The notes under the pieces were generated by a model. That model was not told the origin of the DNA, did no database searches, and worked only from the letters and a program-made list of their open reading frames with translations. A stretch of 9,227 nt of DNA, from positions 1 through 9,227 of the forward strand of contig CALGLS010000499.1 in assembly GCA_937959375.1 (NCBI GenBank), read 5' to 3'. Every line of letters starts with the position of its first letter. Within the stretch, counting starts at the first letter, position 1. The position numbers and the translations under genes were made by a program. Below, one piece after another: positions 1 through 6,246 of the stretch. The DNA comes from an uncultured Saprospiraceae bacterium (GTDB taxonomy: Bacteria > Bacteroidota > Bacteroidia > Chitinophagales > Saprospiraceae).

Positions 1-322
1 ATACGGTGTTCTCTCCTATTCCCAACGTTTCGTAATGCTCGAAAGTAGGAACTCGATAGGTATATCCATACTCTTCCAAAAAATGTTCAGGCAAGGCAGG
101 TCGCAAGGTTTTCACCCCTGCTCCACTAATGCCTTCTGCAACAGATCCTGCTGCAATATCAGCCAGTTGCTCATCATCCCAGAGTGGAAAATAGCCCATA
201 TTCGAACCAAAACGAAATGTTCCATTGTAGTTTGGAACTTCATCATTGGCAGTGTAAGATACTTGTGCGTTAAGGATTTGCACGCAGAAAAGCGTAAGAA
301 AAGCTAGTGGTGTCAGTCTCAT
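1..322 (-). CDS. secreted protein of unrecognised family, N-terminal part only
   Basis: The minus strand reads open from ATG at 322-320 through 107 codons to the left edge, so the C-terminus lies outside the window. The first 20 residues, MRLTPLAFLTLFCVQILNAQ, are a classical Sec signal peptide with likely cleavage beside the AQ pair, so the protein is exported. The mature part starts VSYTANDEVPNYNGTFRFG and continues with an aromatic- and acidic-rich segment (GYFPLWDDEQLADIAAG) and then LRPALPEHFLEEYGY. I recall similar openings in large flavobacterial secreted proteins that may carry glycoside-hydrolase-like barrels and a type IX sorting tail, but neither feature is visible here, so no function is assigned. 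The frame is free of stops, has a signal peptide and has a promoter-like site about 43 nt upstream, which together make it a real gene. Confidence 0.8.
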   Translation of the reverse strand, partial: MRLTPLAFLTLFCVQILNAQVSYTANDEVPNYNGTFRFGSNMGYFPLWDDEQLADIAAGSVAEGISGAGVKTLRPALPEHFLEEYGYTYRVPTFEHYETLGIGENTV

Positions 323-364
323 GTCCGTGGGTAGTTTAAGCGTGTAGGTCTTCAGAGGTGATTA

Positions 365-372
365 CAAAGATA
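365..372 (-). promoter_or_regulatory. candidate -7 promoter element for the gene starting at 322
   Basis: CAAAGATA on the plus strand reads TATCTTTG on the minus strand, a full match to the Bacteroidota -7 consensus TAnnTTTG. It would give a leader of roughly 35-40 nt. I see no good TTTG -33 element at the usual distance, so this rests on one half-site. Confidence 0.35.
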
Positions 373-485
373 ATACTTTGGTATTACTTTCTAAGTTTTT
401 TTTCTTTTATGGTTTGTGCGGGGACTAGTGGCTAGGCGTTAGTTATTATTATTTTATTCTTCCGCTGACGGGGATGGGAGCCTGC

Positions 486-499
486 CTTTGCCGGCAAAG
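486..499. repeat. 14-bp perfect palindrome CTTTGCCGGCAAAG
   Basis: CTTTGCCGGCAAAG is identical to its reverse complement and is far more GC-rich than the AT-rich DNA around it. It is preceded by AGCCTGC and resembles the short GC-rich palindromes scattered through intergenic DNA of many Bacteroidota. No T-run follows on either strand, so it is not a standard terminator. It could be a repeat fragment or a dyad protein-binding site. Confidence 0.5.
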
Positions 500-603
500 C
501 TACCATATATAGATAAGTCTTGACATGTTTAATTGAATTCATTTATAATGACTTTTCTAGTAAAAAGATGCTACATCAGGTAAAATGAAAGAAGTGACGG
601 TGC

Positions 604-620
604 CGCACCTAAAGGCGCTT
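604..620 (+). repeat. REP-like repeat, copy 1
   Basis: CGCACCTAAAGGCGCTT is shared exactly with the copies at 656 and 744 (the latter inverted). The core GCACCTAAAGGCGC is an imperfect dyad: GCACC pairs with GGCGC except for one A/C mismatch, which becomes a G-U pair when the other strand is transcribed. It is preceded by GGTGC, close to the GGTGT that flanks the inverted copy, so the repeat unit extends about 5 bp further on that side. Confidence 0.7.
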
Positions 621-655
621 GAATAGATATCCGTTTCATATGATTACAAACATTT

Positions 656-673
656 CGCACCTAAAGGCGCTTT
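656..673 (+). repeat. REP-like repeat, copy 2 and left arm of an 18-bp inverted pair
   Basis: CGCACCTAAAGGCGCTTT repeats copy 1 in the same orientation, 52 bp downstream. It is also the exact reverse complement of 744-761, making a perfect 18-bp inverted pair around a 70-bp AT-rich spacer. Confidence 0.75.
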
Positions 674-743
674 CTCTCGATTTAATGACTCCATTTAAGT
701 AATTATAAAAAAAGTTTAGTGAGTAGAAAAACACCAAGTATGA

Positions 744-766
744 AAAGCGCCTTTAGGTGCGACACC
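744..766 (-). repeat. REP-like repeat, copy 3, inverted
   Basis: The block AAAGCGCCTTTAGGTGCG (744-761) is the exact inverse of copy 2, followed by ACACC. It lies 61 bp past the stop codon of the oxidoreductase gene, and on that gene's strand the repeat ends in TTTT, so it could act as a weak transcription stop. The stem carries one A-C mismatch in that orientation, which argues against a strong terminator. The last 13 bp (TAGGTGCGACACC) recur at 7570-7582. Confidence 0.7.
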
Positions 767-826
767 CGCGTTTGTTAGGTCACGATTTATGTATCTTGTT
801 GCTATCCTATCTAGCAGGCAAAGTCA

Positions 827-1837
827 TCACACTACTTCCTCTCCTACTTTCAGTACTAACTTACCCAATTTATCTCCATTAAATAAACGCAATAATGCAT
901 CTGGGAAATTTTCGATTCCATCAACAATAAACTCTTTGCTTTTTAGTTTCCCTTCAGCCATCCAAGCGCCCATTTCGCGAGCGGCAGTTCCGTATTCTTT
1001 GGTGTAGTCAATCACAACGAAACCTTCCATTGTGGCACGGTTAACTAATAATGACAAATAATTGGATGGGCCTTTGATGGCAGTTGTATTGTTGTATTGA
1101 GAGATGGCTCCGCAAATAGCAACGCGTGCTCCGAGTGCAAGACGACCTAGTGCTGCATCTAGAATTTCGCCACCAACATTATCAAAATAAACATTGATTC
1201 TTTCCGGGCAAGTTCGTTTGATGGCTTCTACGATATTTTCATTTTTGTAATCAATCGCTTCATCAAAACCAAGTGTATCTTTTATGTATTTACATTTTTC
1301 AGGTCCACCTGCAATACCTATTACTCGGCATCCTTTTAGTTTTGCGATTTGTCCGACTACTGATCCAACGGCTCCGGCAGCTCCTGAGATTAGAACGGTG
1401 TCTCCCGCTACTGGTTTTCCGATTCGTAGCAAACCAAAATATGCTGTAAATCCTGGCATTCCTAAAGTACTTAAGTAAGTTGGCATTGGTGCCAATCCTT
1501 TTTGCACTTTATACAACATGGAACCATCAGAGATCGCATATTGCTGCACGCCTGTCCAACCATTTACATAATCGCCTTCTGCAAAGTCAGGATGCTTTGA
1601 CGCTACTACTTGTCCAACTGCTCCAGCTCGCATCACTTCACCTATTCCTACTGGTGGCAAGTATGAACGTACGTCACGTAACCAACCTCTCATGGCAGGA
1701 TCGAGTGAGATATAGATGGATCGAATTAGTAATTGACCGTCTTGTAGTTCAGGTACTTCCGTATCAACGATGTTCCAAGTGCTTGCGTCTGGTAGTCCGG
1801 CAGGACGTTGGGCTAGTAATATTTGCTTGTTTGTCAT
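827..1837 (-). CDS. NADPH-dependent oxidoreductase, CurA/prostaglandin-reductase type
   Basis: This 336-residue protein belongs to the zinc-independent medium-chain dehydrogenase/reductase branch (COG2130) that includes E. coli CurA and mammalian leukotriene B4 12-hydroxydehydrogenase. These enzymes reduce the C=C bond of alpha,beta-unsaturated carbonyls with NADPH in the cytoplasm. Family landmarks are the opening LLAQRPAGLP (residues 7-16), SLDPAMRGW (44-52), GMPGFTAYFGLLRIGKP (126-142), the Rossmann loop GDTVLISGAAGAVGS (145-159) and VYFDNVGGE (216-224). No zinc-ligand cysteine set is present. The length is typical and the protein looks intact. The start fits because the family N-terminus begins within a few residues. 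The gene follows the acetyltransferase gene by 63 nt on the same strand but has its own promoter-like sites. The likely role is detoxifying or recycling reactive enones or aldehydes. The exact substrate cannot be read from sequence, so the symbol curA is withheld. Confidence 0.93.
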   Translation of the reverse strand: MTNKQILLAQRPAGLPDASTWNIVDTEVPELQDGQLLIRSIYISLDPAMRGWLRDVRSYLPPVGIGEVMRAGAVGQVVASKHPDFAEGDYVNGWTGVQQYAISDGSMLYKVQKGLAPMPTYLSTLGMPGFTAYFGLLRIGKPVAGDTVLISGAAGAVGSVVGQIAKLKGCRVIGIAGGPEKCKYIKDTLGFDEAIDYKNENIVEAIKRTCPERINVYFDNVGGEILDAALGRLALGARVAICGAISQYNNTTAIKGPSNYLSLLVNRATMEGFVVIDYTKEYGTAAREMGAWMAEGKLKSKEFIVDGIENFPDALLRLFNGDKLGKLVLKVGEEVV

Positions 1838-1858
1838 TTCTTAAGATTTATTTTTTTG

Positions 1859-1876
1859 CAAATATAGTCAAAGATA
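1859..1876 (-). promoter_or_regulatory. tandem candidate -7 elements for the oxidoreductase gene
   Basis: Two minus-strand octamers, TATCTTTG (1876-1869) and TATATTTG (1866-1859), both fit TAnnTTTG and lie 21-39 nt upstream of the start codon at 1837. They suggest the oxidoreductase can be transcribed independently of the acetyltransferase upstream. No clear -33 TTTG is seen at standard spacing, so this is tentative. Confidence 0.4.
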
Positions 1877-1900
1877 TTTAGCCACAGCTTATCTACGGTA

Positions 1901-2419
1901 TCAATCCAAAGGCAAGGAATAGACTTCTAAGGTTTCGCCATCTTCGGTGATGATTGAGTGGCTTATCAGACCTAGCTTTTTCAAGAGATGAATTGAACGG
2001 ATATTCTCTTTATTTGTAATTCCACAAACTCCTTTTGCAGATTGTTTAATCGTTTCATCTAGGACTACCTTTGTTGCTTCGTAAGCGTAACCTTTGTTTC
2101 CGAACTTAGGTAGAAAAGCAAAGCCAATATCAGGAATATCTAAATAGTCTCTTTGAATGAGCGTTACAAATCCAATTGGAGTATCTTTCTCATTTAGGCT
2201 AACTTTCCAAAACTTACAGTTCGGATTTTCTTCTATTTTTTGAATGTATTTTTCGGTTCCTTCAATGGTAGTAGTACCTCTGTCACCAATGAATTTCAAC
2301 CAGCCTTTTGTGTTTGTTAATTCTTGGACGAAAGCAGCATCTCTCTTTGACAAGAGGTTTAAATTGAGTCTTTCAGTTTGGAAAACATCTTGGGGTATTA
2401 ATGCTGAAATACTTGTCAT
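1901..2419 (-). CDS. GNAT-family N-acetyltransferase (RimJ/RimL-like)
   Basis: A 172-residue acetyltransferase of the Acetyltransf_3 type, which moves an acetyl group from acetyl-CoA to an amine of a protein N-terminus or small molecule. The N-terminal FQTERLNLNLLSKRDAAFV (residues 13-31) is the usual opening strand and helix of this branch. The CoA pyrophosphate-binding motif is seen at 103-114 (LPKFGNKGYAYE, the xxGxA loop being NKGYA), and the NKENIRSIHLLKKLGL segment (136-151) is the usual 'N..S..ll.k.GF' region. There is no signal peptide, so it is cytoplasmic. Its ATG lies 3 nt after the TAA of the exported hydrolase gene, so the two are almost certainly co-transcribed and probably translationally coupled. 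The acceptor substrate is unknown. Length and motifs appear complete. Confidence 0.9.
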   Translation of the reverse strand: MTSISALIPQDVFQTERLNLNLLSKRDAAFVQELTNTKGWLKFIGDRGTTTIEGTEKYIQKIEENPNCKFWKVSLNEKDTPIGFVTLIQRDYLDIPDIGFAFLPKFGNKGYAYEATKVVLDETIKQSAKGVCGITNKENIRSIHLLKKLGLISHSIITEDGETLEVYSLPLD

Positions 2420-2422
2420 TTT

Positions 2423-4360
2423 TTATTCTTTTATCCAGTCAATTAAATCAGCAACATTCACAATTGACCAACTATGCGGATGCCTTTCACCGTTTGATCG
2501 ATAGCCTTTATTTTGAGTTTCAATCAATTCAAGATGATTCCACTTATTTGTTTTTAATTGCTTGCTTAGTTTTTGAATTACGAATGCGTTGGTGCTCTCA
2601 AAATCTGTTTGACGGTTCTCTTTCCACCATGCTGCGTCTGGCTCTGTGTACATTCTCAATTTTGTATTTTGGAGCAGTGGAACACTGTTTTTATTGGCTT
2701 CTAAAGTGAATGGCGATACCTTCTGAATGTTCTCTAGCAAATAACTTTCTTTACCAAATGATTCTTCAAAGTAATTGACAATCCATTTCGGTTCTGCGAG
2801 TCGTTCTTCGGAGAAATTCGGATTAGCAATATCCTTTTGTGAGCTCTCATATAAGGCGTACAGATCAATTGGTGAGTCCACGATAAAGACACCTTGAGGA
2901 GCTAATCTTGAATTTATTCTATATAGATGGTTGGAAACCGTTAAGGAAACATTCCCACCGATTGACATTCCTCCGATGTAAACTTTATCCGTATTAACAG
3001 CATGTTCTCGCACTGCCTGATCCATTAGATCAGTTATTAATCTCGTATCATTTTCGTCTACCCATAGATGCCCATTAATGTTCATTAACATGACGGAGAT
3101 ATTGTTTTTTGCTGCTACAGAAAGAATATCAAAGTCTGCTTTCGTTTCTTTTGAAGTCATTCCACCTCCAGGAAAAAGTACGAGTAGCGCCTCACTATTT
3201 TCAACCTGATGTAATTCATAATTGACAGAAGTAATCACCTTCACGGTGTCTCTCGACATTTCTGCCAAAGACTCTAAAAGTTCTTTTGAATATTTTGCAA
3301 ACAAGCCACGCTTTTCTTTTTCTAAGGTAAACATCGCTACAGATGCATTGGCCTCGGGTGAGTATGCTACATCCGTTCCCCACCAACCTCCGTGATAAAA
3401 CAAATCAGTTGTAAAGTCAAAATGAAACATGCCTAAACAGTACTTCGACTCTGCTTCAGGCAAGACGTAGGTCGACATGGATTCCAACAATTTTTCATCT
3501 TTTATGATTTTTCCTTCAAATAGATATTGGTAAAAAAGTGCCGATTCTTTTGCAGTAGATGCTAAACCTCCCCCACCATACAAATCCCACGATGGATTAA
3601 TTTCGTACGAATCCCAATTGTACTTTGCGGCATATTGATGCGCCATCGGTTTAGTCCCATTTGGCATAGGTTCTAGGTCTTTAAACCAAGTATTGGTAAT
3701 CTTCAATTCATCAAATAAAAGGAGCTCTCTCATGGCTAAGTAAAAAGACTTTTCTGTTACTTTTTCAATTATTTCAGTGAGGAGTAAATAATTTATATCT
3801 CCGTAACTAAACTTTTCGCCAGCCTCAACAAGCGGTTTTCCTTTGCTCATGCTTAGCTCAATTTGTTCTTGCTTTTTCCATTGACGCTTTGGCTGCTTTT
3901 TTACTTCTTCAAAATAAGCATCATCCACATAATCGTGGATGCCAGAAGTATGTGAGAGTAAATGCTTGACTGTTATTTTGTTGACATCGTATCCTGTTGT
4001 TTTTAGTAGTTGGAGCGTCTTCGAGGATAGTAATTTTTCCAGTTTATCCTCAAGTTTAAAATGATTCATTTCAATCAATCGAATAATGCTTGCAGCGACA
4101 TAGGTCTTTGTATTACTTGCTATCAAAACAGGTTGATCTTGATCCAAAACGGTTCTTTTTTCTTTGTCAGAAAATCCAACTACAGATGTCCACGAAATAT
4201 TTTTATCCGGAAATTCTACATGGATGATAGCTCCTATAGCATCTTCGTTTTGTTGAAAAAGGGAGTCTAGTCCTTTTTGAAATTTTGCTTCTAATGATTG
4301 TCCAAAAATCAGAAGAGGGGATAATAAAATGATTATAAGGAAGGAAGATGTTTTTGTCAT
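2423..4360 (-). CDS. exported two-domain serine hydrolase: class C beta-lactamase-like plus alpha/beta-hydrolase
   Basis: The 645-residue product starts with a signal peptide (residues 1-20, ending LLIFG before QS), so it acts in the periplasm or outside the cell. Residues about 25-360 form a serine beta-lactamase/DD-peptidase-like domain. The SxxK motif is S82-N-T-K85, LLSHTSGIHDY (134-144) is a typical family block, the tyrosine motif is Y186-G-D188 where many members have YSN, and the third motif is H323-G-G. A second domain (about 378-645) resembles an alpha/beta-hydrolase or esterase. It has an oxyanion-type loop LFPGGG (395-400), a nucleophile elbow G464-M-S466-I-G468-G, a candidate acid D575 in YTEPD and a candidate histidine H629 in HPHSW. 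Each half has a full candidate active site, so both may work. Natural substrates are unknown; peptidoglycan peptides, esters or amides are possible. It is followed at 3 nt by the acetyltransferase gene. Beta-lactam resistance should not be inferred from this fold. Confidence 0.88.
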   Translation of the reverse strand: MTKTSSFLIIILLSPLLIFGQSLEAKFQKGLDSLFQQNEDAIGAIIHVEFPDKNISWTSVVGFSDKEKRTVLDQDQPVLIASNTKTYVAASIIRLIEMNHFKLEDKLEKLLSSKTLQLLKTTGYDVNKITVKHLLSHTSGIHDYVDDAYFEEVKKQPKRQWKKQEQIELSMSKGKPLVEAGEKFSYGDINYLLLTEIIEKVTEKSFYLAMRELLLFDELKITNTWFKDLEPMPNGTKPMAHQYAAKYNWDSYEINPSWDLYGGGGLASTAKESALFYQYLFEGKIIKDEKLLESMSTYVLPEAESKYCLGMFHFDFTTDLFYHGGWWGTDVAYSPEANASVAMFTLEKEKRGLFAKYSKELLESLAEMSRDTVKVITSVNYELHQVENSEALLVLFPGGGMTSKETKADFDILSVAAKNNISVMLMNINGHLWVDENDTRLITDLMDQAVREHAVNTDKVYIGGMSIGGNVSLTVSNHLYRINSRLAPQGVFIVDSPIDLYALYESSQKDIANPNFSEERLAEPKWIVNYFEESFGKESYLLENIQKVSPFTLEANKNSVPLLQNTKLRMYTEPDAAWWKENRQTDFESTNAFVIQKLSKQLKTNKWNHLELIETQNKGYRSNGERHPHSWSIVNVADLIDWIKE

Positions 4361-4401
4361 GTTCTTTTTTTTGTAAAGTTACGGAATTTCATTTTAGTGG
4401 T

Positions 4402-4479
4402 GTTTTTTTTTTCGGACAGGATTAACAGCCTGCCTGGCTTGACGCCAGATCAGACAGGCTGTTAATCAGGTCAAAAAAA
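4402..4479. repeat. long imperfect inverted repeat between hydrolase and peptide-transporter genes
   Basis: GATTAACAGCCTG (4420-4432) is the exact inverse of 4455-4467, an inner CTGGC/GCCAG stem (4434-4438 and 4444-4448) closes a 5-nt loop, and outside the main arms GAC/GTC and a T-run/A-run pair extend the dyad. The arms are far more GC-rich than the flanks. On the transporter strand the T-run comes before the stem and an A-run after it, the opposite of a normal intrinsic terminator. It may still slow transcription past the transporter stop, or it may be a mobile-repeat remnant (MITE/REP-like). Confidence 0.7.
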
Positions 4480-4488
4480 CATTCACTT

Positions 4489-6048
4489 TTAGTGTACATC
4501 CCCCATCATTCGACGAATAACGGGAGACAGCAGCAAGGCAAACACCCCAACAACAATCGCCATAAAACCACACAGTGCATAAACACTAACATAAGAATAC
4601 AATTGCTGAAAAGCCGCCCCCATTCCATCACTTACAGTGGCTGACAAACCAGTCACCCCGTCAATAAGTTTGGTAATAAAACCTCCTGAGACTTCAGCAG
4701 TACTCTCTTCTTCAACTGATGTTAAATTGGCAATTTTTCCAGCAAAGAAATGACCATAAAAGTTGGCGCAAAAGTAAACGCCCATTACAAAAGCTAAATA
4801 TTTTTTGGGAGAAAGTTCGGTCATTTTCGAAAGGCCAATAGGTGATAAAAACAGCTCTCCAACTGTCAAGACAAAATAGCCAATCACCAAGTATGACATA
4901 GGCGTTTGTGCAAGAGTATCTGCCGCTGCTGCTGATCTTGCAAAGATTAAAAATCCGAGTCCTAAAAGAATCAAACCAATTCCAAATTTTACTGCGGAAT
5001 TAGGGTTTGATTTTTTCTTTGTCAGAAAAGTCCAAAGCATTGAAAACGGGATGGCAAGGAAAATGATAAAGCCTGCGTTGATGCTATTAGTTTGTGCAGC
5101 GTTCATACCAATGAGTTTGACGTTACGATCCGCAAAGAGTGTTAGCGAGCTTCCTCCTTGTTCAAAAATTGCCCAAAACAAAGTTGCTAAAACTGTGAAG
5201 TAAACGATCACTCCCAATTGCTTGCGTTCCTGTGCTGTCACTTGCATTGCGATATAAATCAAAAAGCCACCAACTAAAAAAGTCACCAACCAAATGAGGT
5301 AATGTTCATATTCATTGAATCGAACGATCAATGCAAACAATGGAACGGACAACAATGAAAGGGCTGTGATTTGCTGTCCTTGATTCATCCCAAATAATTT
5401 TTTATTATAAACTGCTGGGTTAGGAACCGTCCCACGATCACCGAAAACATTTGTCGAAAGACCTTTATAAAAAAAGATCAAACCAACCAGCATTCCAATA
5501 CCAGCTGCCATAAATCCATAATGCCAACCATAAGCAGCAGCTAACCAAGCGCAAAGTAAAGGAGCAATGGCGGCACCAAGATTTATTCCCAAATAAAAAA
5601 TTGTAAATCCAGCATCGCGACGCTCATCATCTTTTGCGTAAAGCAAACCAACAAAAGTGGAAATGTTTGGCTTGAAAAAACCATTGCCAACGATAATCAA
5701 TGCAAGCGATCCAAAATAGAAAATTGGTGTTTCAATACTCAATAAAAAATGTCCAAGCGACATAAATAATCCTCCAAGAATGATTGCCTTTCGATAACCC
5801 AAAACACGATCTGCCAACATGCCTCCAATCAATGGCGTCATGTAAACTAGAGACATATATGCTGCATAAACACCAAAGGACATTTTGTCGGTAAACATCA
5901 ATTGTTGCGTCATGTAAAGTGTAAGTAGGGCTCGCATTCCGTAAAAGGAAAAACGCTCCCAAAGTTCTGCGAAGAAGAGGTAGAATAGACCTTTTGGGTG
6001 CCCCATTAGAGTCGGTTCATTGGAAGTTGTGGTGGTGGATTTTTTCAT
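4489..6048 (-). CDS. POT/PTR2-family proton-dependent oligopeptide transporter
   Basis: This 519-residue integral inner-membrane protein is a major-facilitator-type symporter that imports di- and tripeptides with protons. The helix-1 signature E28-L-W-E31-R32-FSFYG is the ExxERFxYYG proton-coupling motif of the family. FYLGINLGA (151-159) is the PTR2 signature, FWAIFEQGGSS (291-301) the helix-7 block, and GELFLSPIGLS (397-407) carries the conserved helix-10 glutamate E398. About 14 hydrophobic segments can be counted, as in bacterial members with two extra helices. The N-terminal 15 residues are Thr/Ser-rich and hydrophilic. A second in-frame Met at 15 would also give a working protein, but 6048 is kept because an A-rich leader precedes it. 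The gene stands alone between two structured intergenic regions. It would supply the cell with peptides, including any released by periplasmic hydrolases, though a link to the neighbouring hydrolase is inference. Confidence 0.95.
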   Translation of the reverse strand: MKKSTTTTSNEPTLMGHPKGLFYLFFAELWERFSFYGMRALLTLYMTQQLMFTDKMSFGVYAAYMSLVYMTPLIGGMLADRVLGYRKAIILGGLFMSLGHFLLSIETPIFYFGSLALIIVGNGFFKPNISTFVGLLYAKDDERRDAGFTIFYLGINLGAAIAPLLCAWLAAAYGWHYGFMAAGIGMLVGLIFFYKGLSTNVFGDRGTVPNPAVYNKKLFGMNQGQQITALSLLSVPLFALIVRFNEYEHYLIWLVTFLVGGFLIYIAMQVTAQERKQLGVIVYFTVLATLFWAIFEQGGSSLTLFADRNVKLIGMNAAQTNSINAGFIIFLAIPFSMLWTFLTKKKSNPNSAVKFGIGLILLGLGFLIFARSAAAADTLAQTPMSYLVIGYFVLTVGELFLSPIGLSKMTELSPKKYLAFVMGVYFCANFYGHFFAGKIANLTSVEEESTAEVSGGFITKLIDGVTGLSATVSDGMGAAFQQLYSYVSVYALCGFMAIVVGVFALLLSPVIRRMMGDVH

Positions 6049-6064
6049 GTTGAAGTTTTTTTTA

Positions 6065-6132
6065 GGACGGAAGTCCGAAGACCGAAGACGGAAGTTTCCC
6101 GTAGTCGTGTAAACACGATTTAGGAAAACTTC
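6065..6132. repeat. GAC(C/G)GAAG short repeats and hairpin upstream of the transporter gene
   Basis: Positions 6066-6096 are built from near-copies of GACCGAAG and GACGGAAG. They run into a hairpin whose outer arms are GAAGTTTCC (6091-6099) and GGAAAACTTC (6123-6132, one extra A) and whose inner stem is TCGTGT/ACACGA (6105-6118) with a 2-nt centre. It lies in the 198-bp gap between the stop of the 7TM protein gene and the start of the transporter gene, on the transcribed path if the two are co-transcribed. A T8 run follows on the plus strand only, where no gene ends, so its terminator role is doubtful. Confidence 0.55.
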
Positions 6133-6195
6133 GATCTACATTTTTTTTCTTTTCAACAAGATGCCACTACCACTTCAACGGGGCAATGCCTGTCT

Positions 6196-6204
6196 CAAAT
6201 TATA
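6196..6204 (-). promoter_or_regulatory. weak candidate -7 element upstream of the peptide transporter
   Basis: On the minus strand this reads TATAATTTG, one base longer in the spacer than TAnnTTTG, about 150 nt before the transporter start. It would put the short-repeat hairpin in the 5' leader of the transporter mRNA. The match is imperfect and no -33 partner is evident. Confidence 0.2.
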
Positions 6205-6246
6205 GCAAATAATTTCAATTTGTGGGGAATTGTGTGCGAGTAACAA

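Larger units (their letters stand above)
323..826. other. repeat-bearing intergenic region, no gene seen
   Basis: This 504-bp gap lies between two minus-strand genes. It holds, from left to right, a promoter-like site, a 14-bp palindrome and three copies of a REP-like repeat, each listed separately. A plus-strand open stretch enters at 789, but it mirrors the oxidoreductase gene and has no sign of coding. The remainder is AT-rich with no convincing RNA gene. Confidence 0.6.

Noticed and set aside
35..307. Plus-strand open frame at the left edge
   Set aside because: It lies opposite the secreted-protein frame, which has a signal peptide and promoter-like site; the plus-strand peptide shows neither a signal nor a domain.
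1..322. Assigning a glycoside-hydrolase family to the partial secreted protein
   Set aside because: Only the signal peptide and about 87 mature residues are visible, with no catalytic motif, so the resemblance is recollection only.
604..766. CRISPR array suggested by three copies of a short repeat
   Set aside because: Only three copies, one of them inverted, with unequal spacing (35 and 70 bp) and no cas genes nearby; a REP-like family fits better.
789..1881. Plus-strand open frames across the oxidoreductase gene (for example 1480-1881)
   Set aside because: They mirror a gene with clear family motifs on the minus strand, and the predicted peptides have no recognisable domains.
2423..4360. 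Calling the beta-lactamase-like protein an antibiotic-resistance gene
   Set aside because: The SxxK/Tyr/HGG fold is shared by peptidases, esterases and amidases; nothing here shows beta-lactam hydrolysis, and the second domain argues for another role.
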